NCBI GenBank assembly: GCA_022241605.1
Contig: JAKOMQ010000014.1
Span: 39,728 to 103,727 of the forward strand
Length of the DNA stretch: 64,000 nucleotides
Direction of reading: 5' to 3'
DNA from: Aquimonas sp.
Lineage (GTDB): Bacteria > Pseudomonadota > Gammaproteobacteria > Xanthomonadales > Xanthomonadaceae
The notes beneath the pieces are model-generated. The model ran no database searches. It saw only the letters and a program-made list of their open reading frames with translations, and was not told the origin of the DNA. Below are positions 29,842 through 40,471 of the stretch, in pieces; positions within the stretch are counted from its first letter, which is position 1, and every line of letters starts with the position of its first letter. The translations under genes were made by a program, and so were the position numbers.

Positions 29842-31920
29842 TCAACCCTCAAAGCCGTCCTTGAACAGCCCCGGAAAGGCGCAGTCGTCATAAGCAGCGG
29901 CATCGACGAAGACGAAGAACTCCGCACCCGCGGGCATCGAGGCATCGCCCTGAATACCCCAGACGCTGCGTCCGTCGACCTGTCGCCATTCCAGGTCGAA
30001 AGTGGTGTTGTTGGTGAGCCCCGGCACCACGCGCGGGGTAGCCAGGGCGCGTGCGCAGCGGCCGGGGTCGTCGCCAAGCAGGGGGTGGCTGCTCAGAGGG
30101 CTGAAGCGGCCGACGGTGGTGACCCGGTGCACGAAGGCGGTGGGACTGGGGTCCTGCGCATAGACGTGAAAAGCGAAGCCGGTGGGCATGCTGGCGCCCA
30201 GGGCCTGGTTGCCGATGAACCAGCAGTTGGCGCCGGTCGTTCCAGCGGGGCAGTTGTAGCCCACCGCGATGTTCTGGGAGTTCTGCGCACCCCCCAGCCA
30301 GACCGGCGTCGCGAGCACGATGGCGTCCTCTCGGCTCTTGCCGTTGAGATAGCTGTTGCTGAGCGTGGTGGATTCGAAGCTGGTGTTGGCGCTGGCGGTC
30401 TCATGCCGGTAGGTGGCGCCGAAGCTGCCGTTGGCGCCCGGCGCGAAGCGGTGCAGGTAGGCATTGGCCGGCAAGGGGCTGCCGATCGCGTAGCCGAACC
30501 ACTCGCCCAGATGGAAAACCCCGATCGGGTTCGGATTGCTTGCACCTGGCGCGCCCGCCACCGGGTTGAAACTCTTGCTGATATGCACGTTGACGGCTTC
30601 GCTGGCCACACCCAGCGCGACCGAGCTGCTGCCCGCGCTGCCGTTGCGTGCCAGCCCAACCTGATCGCCAAACTCGTAGGCACCGATATCGACGGCGGTG
30701 GTGCCGGTGCCGATGGTGCGCCTGCGCCCGTCTGCATCCACCTGCGGCGCACCGGCGGCGCCGTACAGCAGCTGCGCGGACACCGCATTGCCGGCGTTGA
30801 TCGCCGCCGATCCCTCGGTCAGTCGGGGGAAGCGCCGGGAACGCAGGCGCGGATCGCCGGTGACGGTGAGGGTGGCGCTGGCCGGCATTGTGTTGAAGGT
30901 GTTGCCGAAGCTCAGGTTGCGCTCGATCGTGAAATTGTCGACGACATTGCCGGACACCACGAGGCTCTGGGTGTTGTGGGCGATCAGGTTGTTGAAGATG
31001 CTGCCCGTAAAGCTCGGGCCGATGATCGGGTAGTCGATCCAGATCGGGGTGTCACAGCCCACGGCGGTGTTGTTGAACAGGCGCAGCTCGTTGTCACCGA
31101 CACCGGCGAACGAAGCCGCATACAGCCCCACGGGAAAACTCCCGCTCACACGCGTACAGATCAGCGCATTGCTGAAAGCGCGCAGCACCGGTGTCGAGCT
31201 GCCGGCGCTGCCGAAATTGGGGGCGGCCCCGATCACCATGCGCAGCGCACCGGGGCCGAAGTTGCCCTCCACACGGTTGCCGTAGACGTTCATCGCATGC
31301 AGATCGCCCGGGCTCAGGTTCAGCATCAGGCCGGCGCCGGTGCCTGCGCTGCCGCCGCTGCGCTGCACCTGATTGAAGGCCACCCGGCCGCTGGTGCGTG
31401 CATTCAGGCTGAGGCTGAGTGCAGGCTGGTTGGAGCTGCCCGCATCCACCCGGTTGTTCTGCACGTCAACGCTGGCGCTGCCGTTGGCATTGGATTTTTC
31501 CACCCGCAGCAGCACCCCCGCGCCGCCGCTGCTGTCCAGCCGGTTGTTTACGAAACGCACCGTCAGCGAAGCGGCGGCGGTGTGGCGAAAATCAATGCGC
31601 CCATCGCGCAGGCGCAGACCCTCGATGTCCCAGTTGACCGAACCATTGCTGGCGACGCCGGTGACGCTGCGGCCGGCGGCGAAGCGCGCCGTCCGGTTGG
31701 GCGCAGCGCGCAGAGCGAACGACTTGTTGATGCCGATGTCCTCGTCGATCTCTCCCGCGAAGGCAATCAGCACGGTGTCGCCGGCGGCCGAACCGTCGAT
31801 GCAGGCCTGCAGGGTGGCGCCACAGGGCGCGCTGCCCGGCCAGGTGCGGGTGACCTGCGCACTGGCGGCCAGGCTGGACAGCAGCAGCAGGAAAAAGACT
31901 GGAACGCGCGGAAAGACCAT
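29842..31920 (-). CDS. Secreted right-handed beta-helix/choice-of-anchor-type protein with C-terminal LFKDGFEG tail
   Basis: Signal peptide; Asn-rich beta-helix repeats; C-terminus FPGLFKDGFEG. Confidence 0.75.
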   Translation of the reverse strand: MVFPRVPVFFLLLLSSLAASAQVTRTWPGSAPCGATLQACIDGSAAGDTVLIAFAGEIDEDIGINKSFALRAAPNRTARFAAGRSVTGVASNGSVNWDIEGLRLRDGRIDFRHTAAASLTVRFVNNRLDSSGGAGVLLRVEKSNANGSASVDVQNNRVDAGSSNQPALSLSLNARTSGRVAFNQVQRSGGSAGTGAGLMLNLSPGDLHAMNVYGNRVEGNFGPGALRMVIGAAPNFGSAGSSTPVLRAFSNALICTRVSGSFPVGLYAASFAGVGDNELRLFNNTAVGCDTPIWIDYPIIGPSFTGSIFNNLIAHNTQSLVVSGNVVDNFTIERNLSFGNTFNTMPASATLTVTGDPRLRSRRFPRLTEGSAAINAGNAVSAQLLYGAAGAPQVDADGRRRTIGTGTTAVDIGAYEFGDQVGLARNGSAGSSSVALGVASEAVNVHISKSFNPVAGAPGASNPNPIGVFHLGEWFGYAIGSPLPANAYLHRFAPGANGSFGATYRHETASANTSFESTTLSNSYLNGKSREDAIVLATPVWLGGAQNSQNIAVGYNCPAGTTGANCWFIGNQALGASMPTGFAFHVYAQDPSPTAFVHRVTTVGRFSPLSSHPLLGDDPGRCARALATPRVVPGLTNNTTFDLEWRQVDGRSVWGIQGDASMPAGAEFFVFVDAAAYDDCAFPGLFKDGFEG

Positions 31921-32034
31921 GTTGGCGAGGCTCCTCGCGGCCAAACGCGGCCGCTTACCCTGTCCATTGCGCAAACCGGTGCCGGCAGAGGACAGAGGTA
32001 TCGATAGCGGTCGGTGGGAAACCCTAACGCGGCC

Positions 32035-34737
32035 TCAGCCACCCTGGTCCGGCACCAGCACCTGCAGACGCGCACGCAGCGGGTGGCTCGGCAGGGCTTC
32101 GATCCGCTGCAGCCGCTGCAGGCACTCCTCTGCGACAGCGCCGGCCTCGGCGCTGCGGCCCGCCGCCTTCAAGGCTTCTGCCAGCAGCAGCTCGCGGCGC
32201 AGCAGGGCGATATCGGGGTCTTCTGCGCTGCTGGCGGGGCGCGGGTACAGGCCATCCAACAGCTCCAGCGCGGCGTCGATCCGCCCGCCTGCGAAGGCAC
32301 AGCGCGCCTCGGGCTCGATCCCGCCGGCAGGGGTCGCGTGCACCCGCATCTCTGCCAACGCGGCTTCGATGACAGCGGGCGCGGCCCCCTTTTCACACAG
32401 CAGGCGCGCGCGCAGGGCCTGCATCTCGCCGATCCGCACCGGGGCGGCATCGCCGCGCGCCTGCATGCGCTCGATCGCGCGCTGCGCCGCCGCCAGGGCT
32501 TCGTCGGCGCGACCCGCATCGGCCCACAGCAGGGCACTGTTGAAGTGGATGAAGGAATCCTGCTGCGCTGACGCCAGCCCCTGCGCGCGCGCCCATTCAT
32601 CGGCACTGCGCTGCAGCCAGGCCTCGGCCTCCACGAAATCGCCGCGCCAGTGCGCCATCCGCGACAGCGCCTGCAGGGCCGCGCCGCGGACCTGGATGGG
32701 CTGCTCGATGCCTGCAAGCAGGGCGAGGGTTTCGTCGAGGCGGGCAGCCGCCTCGGTAACTTCACCCACCGCCAGCGCAGCGTAGCCGAGGTTGAACACC
32801 GTCACCGCGATCGAAACGGTCGAGGTGTCCGGGTTCGCGCGCTTGATGCGCAGGATCTCCCGGTGCTGCAGCGCGGCATCGCGCACCCGGCCCTGCTGGG
32901 CCAGCACGTTGGCGCGATCCGTGGCCAGTCGCAGCGGCAGATCGCCGACATCGCTGCGCCCTTCGATCCGACGGTGCAGCGCGTCCAGCCGGCGCTCGGC
33001 GGCCGGCAGATCGTCGAGGCGGCTTTCCAGTACCCCGCGTTCGCGCAATAGCTCGAACAGCGAAGGCCCCTCGGGCAGACGCTGCTCGACATAGCCGATC
33101 GCCTCGTCGAGCGCTTCGCGCAGCTCCAGGTAGCGGCGCTGCGCGCGCAGCAGGTCGGCGCGCAGGTGAAGCACGCGCGCCCAGGCTGAGGGCTCGTCGG
33201 TGTCAGCGCCGCCAACCAGGCTGGCGGCTTCGGTTGCCAGCGATTGGGCCTCGTCGAACTGGCGCCGCGCCAGCAGGATCTCGCCGAGGCTGACCATCAG
33301 ATCGGCGCGCAGCGTGGCGCGGCCGCTGGCCGAATCACGGACCTGGGCGAGGCCGCGATCCAGCAGCTCGCGGGTGCTGGGCAGCTCATCCGGCGGACGC
33401 CCCGGCAGCTGGGCGCGGAACAGGTCCACCAGGAAGCGGCTGGTGGCGCCGGCGCGCTCGGCTTCGGCCTCGGCGCGGGCCTGCGCCGCCGACGCATCCG
33501 CACGTGCCTGCTCAGCGCGCTGGGCCTGCTGCAGGGCAAGCGCGCTGCCAAGCAGCAGCGCCACTGCAATCGAAAGCCCGGCCCCCAGCGGCAGCCAGTT
33601 GCGCTGCAGGAAGCGCTGCAGCCGGTAGCGGCGATGGCCCTGGCGCGCATGCAGCGGCCGCCGCTGCTGCCACCGCCGCAGGTCTTCCGCCAGCTCGCCG
33701 GCGCTGCCGTAGCGGCGGGCGGGGTCGATGCGCAGGCAGCGCTGCACGATCAGGTCGAGGTCGCCGCGCAGCTCGCGGCGCAGACGCGCAGCGCTGCGTC
33801 GGCGCGCCGCCGCCAGCGCGTCGGCGCGGGCGCTGCGACGCAGGGCGGTAGAGGGCGCCGCGCGCTCACGCTCAGCGGCGCTGCCCGCCGCGCGCTCGCC
33901 ACACAACAGCTCGTGCAGCACCAGGCCCAGCGAGTACAGATCCGAACGCACGCCAATCGGCTCACCGGCCAGCTGTTCGGGCGAGGCGTATTCCGGGGTC
34001 AGCGGCTTCAGCACGGTGGTGGCCGCATGTTCGCGGCCCGGCTCCAGCAGGCGCGCGATGCCGAAGTCCAGCAGGCGTGGCTCGCCGCGCGGATCGACCA
34101 GGATGTTGGCCGGCTTGAGATCGCGGTGCACCACCAGCTCACCGTGCGCGTGCGCCACTGCCGCCACCACCTTCAGGAAGACGGCGACGCGCTCCGGGGT
34201 ATCCAACCGGCGCGCATCGGCATCGGCCACCAGCGAGCTGCCCTCGACCCGCTCCATCGCAATCCAGGGCGTGCCTTCCGGGTCGACGCCGGCGTCGTAC
34301 AGTCGCGCGATGTGTGGATGCTCCAGCCTCGCCAGGATCGCCTGCTCCTCGATGAAGCGCTGGCGCAGCTCGGGCGAGAGCAGGCCACGGCGCAGGCACT
34401 TGAGCGCGACCTCGCGGCGCTGCCCGCCGACCTCGCGACTGGCGCGCCAGACCACCGCCATGCCGCCCTCGCCAAGCAATGACTCCAGCCGGTAGCCGCC
34501 GATTTCCCGACCCGCATGGCTGGCCTCATCGGCCTCCGGCAGCAGCCGGGCGGCCAGCGATTCCAGCGGGCCGGCCTCCGCCTCGGCGTGCGCGATCAGA
34601 GCGCGCAGACGCGCTTGCTCGGTGGGCTCTGGGCAGGCTGCGGCCAGCCAGGCTTCGCGCTCGGCGGCGGGCTGCTCCAAAGCGGCATCCAGCAGGGCCT
34701 CCAGACGCTTCCAGGTCTCCAACTCTGTGGCTTGCAC
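32035..34737 (-). CDS. Serine/threonine protein kinase with C-terminal TPR-like region
   Basis: LLGEGGMAVVWRA, VHRDLKPANILVDPRGEPRLLDFGIARLL, PEYASPEQL; TM helix; helical repeats. Confidence 0.92.
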   Translation of the reverse strand: MQATELETWKRLEALLDAALEQPAAEREAWLAAACPEPTEQARLRALIAHAEAEAGPLESLAARLLPEADEASHAGREIGGYRLESLLGEGGMAVVWRASREVGGQRREVALKCLRRGLLSPELRQRFIEEQAILARLEHPHIARLYDAGVDPEGTPWIAMERVEGSSLVADADARRLDTPERVAVFLKVVAAVAHAHGELVVHRDLKPANILVDPRGEPRLLDFGIARLLEPGREHAATTVLKPLTPEYASPEQLAGEPIGVRSDLYSLGLVLHELLCGERAAGSAAERERAAPSTALRRSARADALAAARRRSAARLRRELRGDLDLIVQRCLRIDPARRYGSAGELAEDLRRWQQRRPLHARQGHRRYRLQRFLQRNWLPLGAGLSIAVALLLGSALALQQAQRAEQARADASAAQARAEAEAERAGATSRFLVDLFRAQLPGRPPDELPSTRELLDRGLAQVRDSASGRATLRADLMVSLGEILLARRQFDEAQSLATEAASLVGGADTDEPSAWARVLHLRADLLRAQRRYLELREALDEAIGYVEQRLPEGPSLFELLRERGVLESRLDDLPAAERRLDALHRRIEGRSDVGDLPLRLATDRANVLAQQGRVRDAALQHREILRIKRANPDTSTVSIAVTVFNLGYAALAVGEVTEAAARLDETLALLAGIEQPIQVRGAALQALSRMAHWRGDFVEAEAWLQRSADEWARAQGLASAQQDSFIHFNSALLWADAGRADEALAAAQRAIERMQARGDAAPVRIGEMQALRARLLCEKGAAPAVIEAALAEMRVHATPAGGIEPEARCAFAGGRIDAALELLDGLYPRPASSAEDPDIALLRRELLLAEALKAAGRSAEAGAVAEECLQRLQRIEALPSHPLRARLQVLVPDQGG

Positions 34738-34740
34738 GGC

Positions 34741-35316
34741 TCAGGCCCCCAGCGGGTCGGATTCGAGCATCTGCGCCAGCAGCGCGCGCGCCTTGGCCCA
34801 GTCGCGCACCACGCTACGTGCATTGATACCGAGCACCTCGGCCACCTGCTCCACCTCCAGCCCGGCGAAGAAGCGCAGCTCCACCACCTGGGCCAGTCGG
34901 GGATTGACCTCGGCCAGCTGCAGCAGGGCCTGGTCCAGCGCCAGCAGCTCGCCGCAGGCCTGCTCGGCGATCGGCGGGGCCGAGTCCAGCTCGACATGTT
35001 CGGCGCCGCCGCCCCGCTTCTGCGCCTGCCGGCTGCGCGCGGCGTCAATCAGGATGTGCCGCATGGCCTTGGCGGCGTAGCGGTAGAAGTGCGCCTCACA
35101 CTGCCAATCAGAACGCTCCGGCCCCAGCAGGCGCAGCCAGGCTTCGTTGACCAGGGCGGTGGTGGAGAGCGTGTGCGCGCGCTGCTCACCCGCGCGCTGG
35201 CTCCGCGCGATCTTGCGCAGCGATTCGTACACCAGCGGAACAAGCCGATCGAGCGCGGCGCGATCGCCTTCGCCAGCCGCCTGCAGCAGTCGGGTGATGT
35301 CCTGTGGCAAGACCAT
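34741..35316 (-). CDS. ECF-type RNA polymerase sigma factor
   Basis: LVPLVYESLRKIARSQRAGE...TALVNEAWLRLL...RHILIDAARSRQAQKRGG...VVELRFFAGLEVEQVAEVLGI; 3 nt upstream of kinase start. Confidence 0.9.
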   Translation of the reverse strand: MVLPQDITRLLQAAGEGDRAALDRLVPLVYESLRKIARSQRAGEQRAHTLSTTALVNEAWLRLLGPERSDWQCEAHFYRYAAKAMRHILIDAARSRQAQKRGGGAEHVELDSAPPIAEQACGELLALDQALLQLAEVNPRLAQVVELRFFAGLEVEQVAEVLGINARSVVRDWAKARALLAQMLESDPLGA

Positions 35317-35368
35317 TTCACTTGCGTCAGGCCAGGCTGGCCCGGGAAGGCAGTCTAGCTTGCGTGCC

Positions 35369-35389
35369 GGGATTCGGGATTCGGGATAC
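35369..35389. repeat. Solitary GGGATTC iteron tract
   Basis: gggattcgggattcgggat between prmA stop and sigma-factor start. Confidence 0.7.
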
Positions 35390-35413
35390 GCGCGCGTCCG
35401 CGTCAGGCAGGCC

Positions 35414-36313
35414 CTATCCCTTGCGACGCCCCGAGATCCGCACCCAGTCCTCGCGGCGGTCAACGCGCAGGTCAGAAAAGTCGGGGGCGTAGCGCAGCAG
35501 CAGTTCGTCCTCCTGGCCGTCGAGGATGCCGGACATCGCGATCAGGCCGCCGGGGGCGGTGCGCGCGGCCAGCAGCGGCGCAAGCTCGTCCAGCGCGGTG
35601 GCGAGGATGTTGGCAACCACGATCGGGTATTGCGCGGCAGGTTCGTCCTCGGGCGCGTACACCTTCAATCGGTCGCCCACGCCATTGCGCTCGGCGTTGT
35701 CAGCGGTGGCCATGAGCGCCTGCGGATCGTTGTCGACGCCCACGGCTGATTCCGCCCCCAGCACCAGCGCGGCCAGCGCCAGCACGCCCGAGCCGCAGCC
35801 GAAATCGAGCACGGCCTTGCCCTGCAGATCGAGGCCGTCCAGCCACTCCAGGCACAGCGCCGTGGTCGGATGCGTGCCCGAACCAAAGGCCAGACCGGGA
35901 TCGAGGCGGATCACCGCCAGCGCCGGATCCGCCGGTGGCTCGATATTCCATGGAAAGACCCAGGTGCGACGCCCGAACTGCATGGGCTTGAACTGGTCCA
36001 TCCAGGCCCGCTCCCAGTCCTGATCCGGCACCTCCTCGGTGCTGGCGCTGGCGGCGACCTCGGCCGGCACGCGCGCGGCCAGTTCGGCCTGCAGCGCCTC
36101 GGTATCGACGTCGTGCTCGAACAGCGCCTCCAGCACGATCTCACCCCACAGCGGCATCTCGCCGACGCCGGGCTCGAAGATCGCCTGCTCGTCTGGAGCA
36201 TCGGCATGCGCATCGGCCAGGGTCACGGCGAGCGCGCCAAGCGCCTCCAGCGCTTCTTCGACGGCGGGCTGCTGCGGCAAGGTGCAGATGAGGCGGAGTT
36301 TGAGGTGGGGCAT
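35414..36313 (-). CDS. prmA: Ribosomal protein L11 methyltransferase
   Basis: [55 protein letters not shown]. Confidence 0.95.
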   Translation of the reverse strand: MPHLKLRLICTLPQQPAVEEALEALGALAVTLADAHADAPDEQAIFEPGVGEMPLWGEIVLEALFEHDVDTEALQAELAARVPAEVAASASTEEVPDQDWERAWMDQFKPMQFGRRTWVFPWNIEPPADPALAVIRLDPGLAFGSGTHPTTALCLEWLDGLDLQGKAVLDFGCGSGVLALAALVLGAESAVGVDNDPQALMATADNAERNGVGDRLKVYAPEDEPAAQYPIVVANILATALDELAPLLAARTAPGGLIAMSGILDGQEDELLLRYAPDFSDLRVDRREDWVRISGRRKG

Positions 36314-36379
36314 GTCAGTCCTGCGATTACAGAAAATGCCGAGCGGCGGGGAGGTTTGCGACTCTCCCGCAGCTGCCGG

Positions 36380-36643
36380 CTATAGATTCCAAACGCCCCG
36401 CTCCAGCGAGGGGTGCGGAGCACCGTGCCTGCGACGGTGAAGCACGTTCACAACAGTGCGAAGACCGAAGAAAAGACTGGCTCCGACAACGGTGCCGGTA
36501 GCCAGCCAGGCAAGCTCCAGGCTGCGGGCTTCGGCAGCCATTGGGGCACGGACATCCAAGACCAGGAGGAGCAGCCCCAAGCCGGCAGAACAGCCGACCC
36601 ATCCGCAGAGCGCGCGGGCAATTCGGAGTATTGCGAACACCAT
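36380..36643 (-). CDS. Hypothetical small membrane protein
   Basis: Two predicted hydrophobic stretches; no overlapping better ORF. Confidence 0.4.
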   Translation of the reverse strand: MVFAILRIARALCGWVGCSAGLGLLLLVLDVRAPMAAEARSLELAWLATGTVVGASLFFGLRTVVNVLHRRRHGAPHPSLERGVWNL

Positions 36644-36709
36644 GCGCCTCCCGTCTGTGCCAGTGTGGCTTCAAGACCCTGAGGCTCTTGCCCGGGCCCG
36701 AAGCTCCAC

Positions 36710-38077
36710 TCACCCCAGCCCAATCCCCTTCTCCCGCGCCTCGGCCAGTTTCTTTTCCAGGTAATGGATATTGGCGCCGCCGGCCTGGAAGCCGGAGTCG
36801 GACATGATCCGCTGCTGCAGGGGCACGTTGGTCTTGATGCCGTCGACGACCATTTCGGACAGGGCCACGCGCATGCGGGCGATGGCCTGGGCGCGGTCGG
36901 CGCCGTGCACGATCAGCTTGCCGATCATCGAGTCGTAGTTCGGCGGCACGCGATAGCCCTCGTAGATGTGGGTATCGACGCGCACGCCGGGGCCGCCGGG
37001 GGCGTGGAAGTGCTTGATCAGGCCCGGCGAGGGCATGAAGGTCTCGGGGTCTTCGGCATTGATGCGGCACTCGATGGCGTGGCCGCGCAGCACCACGTCT
37101 TCCTGCTTGATTGAGAGCTTGTGGCCGGCGGCGATCAGCAGCTGCTCGCGCACGAGATCGATGCCGGTCACCAGCTCGGTCACCGGGTGCTCGACCTGGA
37201 TGCGGGTGTTCATCTCGATGAAGTAGAAGTGCCCGTTCTCGTACAGGAACTCGAAAGTGCCGGCGCCGCGGTAGCCAATTCGGATGCAGGCCTCGACGCA
37301 GACGCGGCCGATCTGCTCGCGCTGCTCGGGCGTGATGCCGGGCGCGGGGGCTTCTTCGACCACCTTCTGGTGGCGGCGCTGCATGGAGCAGTCGCGCTCG
37401 CCCAGATGGATCGCGCCGCCCTGGCCGTCGGCCAGTACCTGGATCTCCACGTGGCGCGGGTTCTCCAGGAATTTCTCCATGTAGACCATGTCGTTGCCGA
37501 AGGCCGCCTTGGCCTCGGCGCGGGTGGTCTGGATGGCGTTGTTGAGCGCGGCCTCGGAATTCACCACACGCATGCCGCGGCCACCACCGCCGCCAGCAGC
37601 CTTGATGATCACCGGGAAGCCGATCTCGCGCGCGATGCGGATGTTCTCCACGCCCTCATCGCCCAGCGGCCCGCCGGAACCGGGCACGCAGGGCACGCCC
37701 GCGGCCTTCATGGCCTTGATCGCTTCGACCTTGTCGCCCATCAGGCGGATGGTCTCGGCCTTCGGCCCGATGAAGATGAAGCCGGACTGCTCGACGCGTT
37801 CCGCGAAGTCAGCGTTCTCGGACAGGAAACCGTAGCCCGGGTGGATGGCCTGGGCGTCGGTGACTTCCGCCGCGGCAATCAGCGCCGGCACGTTGAGATA
37901 GCTCTCGGACGCCGGCGCCGGCCCGATGCAGACCGACTCATCGGCCATGGCGACATGCTTCAGATTGCGATCGACCGTGGAATGCACGGCGACCGTTTTG
38001 ATGCCGAGCGCATGACAGGCGCGCAGGATGCGCAGCGCGATTTCACCTCGGTTGGCGATGACGACTTTATCTAACAT
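36710..38077 (-). CDS. accC: Acetyl-CoA carboxylase biotin carboxylase subunit
   Basis: [53 protein letters not shown]; open frame continues upstream to 38542 without a stop. Confidence 0.95.
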   Translation of the reverse strand: MLDKVVIANRGEIALRILRACHALGIKTVAVHSTVDRNLKHVAMADESVCIGPAPASESYLNVPALIAAAEVTDAQAIHPGYGFLSENADFAERVEQSGFIFIGPKAETIRLMGDKVEAIKAMKAAGVPCVPGSGGPLGDEGVENIRIAREIGFPVIIKAAGGGGGRGMRVVNSEAALNNAIQTTRAEAKAAFGNDMVYMEKFLENPRHVEIQVLADGQGGAIHLGERDCSMQRRHQKVVEEAPAPGITPEQREQIGRVCVEACIRIGYRGAGTFEFLYENGHFYFIEMNTRIQVEHPVTELVTGIDLVREQLLIAAGHKLSIKQEDVVLRGHAIECRINAEDPETFMPSPGLIKHFHAPGGPGVRVDTHIYEGYRVPPNYDSMIGKLIVHGADRAQAIARMRVALSEMVVDGIKTNVPLQQRIMSDSGFQAGGANIHYLEKKLAEAREKGIGLG

Positions 38078-38507
38078 GGGATTCGGGATTCGGGATTCGT
38101 AAGAGCCGGCGTCCTCACCTACTGAGGGCTTGTCCAGCGAGCGGATGAAGGCATTGAGCTTGGCGAAGGTTCGGTCGATCAGTTCTTCGAGTGCACCATC
38201 GCGCGGGGCCATGCGCAGGCGCACGGCGATCTGGATCTGGGTATCGAGCTCTGCCAGCGAGCCTCGCGCCATCGAAAGGAAACGCAGGAACTCGCTGGTG
38301 GAGCGTCGTGCGGCACCCTCGGCGATGTTGGAGGGCACGCTGACCGCGCTGCGTCGCACCTGCGAGGTCAGCCCAAAGCGCTCGCGGTCGGGAAAGCCCG
38401 CGGAGTAGGCGTAGACCGCCTCCACCAGCTGCATCGCGTCGCGCCAGACCTCAAGCCTCGCGTGCGGCCGCTCTTGCGAATCCCGAATCACGAATCCCCA
38501 ATCCCCT
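38078..38507 (-). mobile_element. Iteron-flanked element carrying a 23S rRNA IVS-type four-helix-bundle ORF, inserted between accB and accC
   Basis: [81 protein letters not shown] is the IVS/four-helix-bundle signature; left gggattcgggattcgggattcg, right cgaatcccgaatcacgaatccccaatcccc. Confidence 0.75.
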
Positions 38508-38513
38508 CGGCGC

Positions 38514-38996
38514 TCAGCCGATGACAAACATCGGCTCGTCAAACTCCAGCGGCTTGCCGTTGCCGACCAGGATGGCGACGACGGTGCCTTCGACCTCGGA
38601 CTCGATGGGGTTGAACATCTTCATGGCCTCGATGATGCCGAGCGTGTCGCCGACCTTGACGGTCTGGCCGAGCTTGACGAACGCGGGGGCGTCGGGGTTG
38701 GGCGAGGCGTAGTAGGTGCCGACCATGGGGGAGCGCACCACGTGGCCGTCGGGCAGGGCCTGGCTGGCGGTGGACTTGACGCTGCCGGTGGCCGCCTCGG
38801 TGGGCGAGACCATGCCGGTGGCAACCGGCGCCGGGGCGATGACCAGCGGCGCCTGCACCGGCGCGGGCGCGGGCGCGGCAGGGGCGACCGCCGCACGGGA
38901 GAGCCGCACCGACTCCTCGCCCTCGCGGATCTCGATCTCGGTGAGGTTGGATTCTTCCAGCAGGTCGATCAGCTTCTTGATCTTGCGCAGATCCAT
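38514..38996 (-). CDS. accB: Acetyl-CoA carboxylase biotin carboxyl carrier protein
   Basis: Pro/Ala-rich linker, [23 protein letters not shown] biotinylation motif. Confidence 0.95.
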   Translation of the reverse strand: MDLRKIKKLIDLLEESNLTEIEIREGEESVRLSRAAVAPAAPAPAPVQAPLVIAPAPVATGMVSPTEAATGSVKSTASQALPDGHVVRSPMVGTYYASPNPDAPAFVKLGQTVKVGDTLGIIEAMKMFNPIESEVEGTVVAILVGNGKPLEFDEPMFVIG

Positions 38997-39041
38997 GCAA
39001 TCCTCGTTTGCTTGATGCCCGCATCAGCGGGCGAAGAAAGG

Positions 39042-39485
39042 TCAGCTGACGCCCAGTCGCGACAGCGCGGCCGAGAGCGCCAGCCGATAACTGTCGGCGC
39101 CGAAGCCGCAGATCACGCCTACTGCGATATCGGACAGATAGGAGTGGTGGCGGAAGGGCTCGCGGGCATGCACGTTGGAGAGGTGCAGCTCGATGAAGGG
39201 GATCGCCACCCCGGCAAGGGCGTCACGCAGGGCGATGCTGGTGTGGGTGAAGGCACCCGGGTTGATCAGGATGAAGGAGGTGCCATCGCCACGGGCGGCA
39301 TGGATGCGCTCGATCAGGGCATGCTCGGCATTCGACTGGAAGCAGTCCAGGGCGTAGCCTGCGGCGTTGGCGCGCGCTGTCAGATCCGCCTCGATGTCGG
39401 CGAGCGTAGTGCGGCCATAGAGATCCGGCTCGCGGCTGCCAAGCAGATTCAGGTTGGGACCATTGAGCAAAAGCAGTGCCGGCAC
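39042..39485 (-). CDS. aroQ: Type II 3-dehydroquinate dehydratase
   Basis: [52 protein letters not shown] start. Confidence 0.95.
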   Translation of the reverse strand: MPALLLLNGPNLNLLGSREPDLYGRTTLADIEADLTARANAAGYALDCFQSNAEHALIERIHAARGDGTSFILINPGAFTHTSIALRDALAGVAIPFIELHLSNVHAREPFRHHSYLSDIAVGVICGFGADSYRLALSAALSRLGVS

Positions 39486-39610
39486 GGCGTCCCCCGAGTC
39501 TCCACGCACCCTGCGTGGGCCGCGTAGTCTGCGCGTGAAGCCGCGCATTGTCCAGCAGATGCCCGAGTGTTTACCGAAGATCGCTGCTGTTTGAATTTCG
39601 GCAGCCGGTT

Positions 39611-40471
39611 TCAGGCTACCGCAGGCACGATCAGCAGATCGCAGCTCAGCTGAGCCGCCGCCTGTCGGCTGAAGCTGCCCAGCAGGCCGCGCTCCAGCGC
39701 CGAGCGGCCGCTGACGCCCAGCACGACCAGATCCACCGCCGCCTCGGCCACGAAGTCCTCCAGCACCTGCGCCGCGTGGCCCTCGCGGATGGCTGGCACC
39801 GCGTCCGGCGCGTCCAGCGCGGCGGCAAATGCCTGCATCGAATGAAGCGCCTCGTCGCGGGCCATCTTCCGGTAATGCTCCATCCCGTCGGGGCCTACCC
39901 CGGCATAGCTGAGCGTGCTGTTCCAGTGAAGTTCCAGCGCGTGCAGCATTACCGTCTCGGCATCCAAACCCAGGCCGAGCGCGAAGCGGGCGCCCTGCAG
40001 GGCGGGTTCGGAGAAATCGGTGCAAACACAGATCCCGCGATAGGGCTGATCCGCGGGTTGGCGCGCCAGCAGCACCGGCAGCCGATGCTGCTGCAGCACG
40101 CGCTCGGCGGTGGAGCCCAGCAGCAGTCGACGCAGCCCGACCGGCTCAGCGCCGCCAAGCACCAGCAGCAGGGGCTGACCCAGCGCATCGAGGGCAAGGT
40201 CCAGCGGCTGCTCAAGCAGCATCGTGTCGACCTCGAACGGCGCGAGACGTGCCGCCTCGGCGGCAAGCGCGGCGACGGCCGCGGCACGCGGCTCGGGCAG
40301 CACAGACGGCGGCGCCAGCTGCTGCAGCCAGCCTGCCCTCATTGGGGCATGCACCAGTCGGAGCGGCCGGGCCAGCACCTGTGCCAGGGCTGCGGCACGA
40401 TCAAGCGCTCGGCCTGCAGACGGAGAGAAATCGCTGGCGGCGACGATGGGCGCGTCGCGAGGCGTGCTCAT
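39611..40471 (-). CDS. Tandem-domain universal stress protein (UspA family)
   Basis: [15 protein letters not shown] and [19 protein letters not shown] motifs; 4-nt overlap with antiporter stop. Confidence 0.85.
   Translation of the reverse strand: MSTPRDAPIVAASDFSPSAGRALDRAAALAQVLARPLRLVHAPMRAGWLQQLAPPSVLPEPRAAAVAALAAEAARLAPFEVDTMLLEQPLDLALDALGQPLLLVLGGAEPVGLRRLLLGSTAERVLQQHRLPVLLARQPADQPYRGICVCTDFSEPALQGARFALGLGLDAETVMLHALELHWNSTLSYAGVGPDGMEHYRKMARDEALHSMQAFAAALDAPDAVPAIREGHAAQVLEDFVAEAAVDLVVLGVSGRSALERGLLGSFSRQAAAQLSCDLLIVPAVA

Noticed and set aside
30085-32007. 640-aa plus-strand ORF opposite the beta-helix gene
   Set aside because: Antisense artefact; composition-driven and no recognisable domain.
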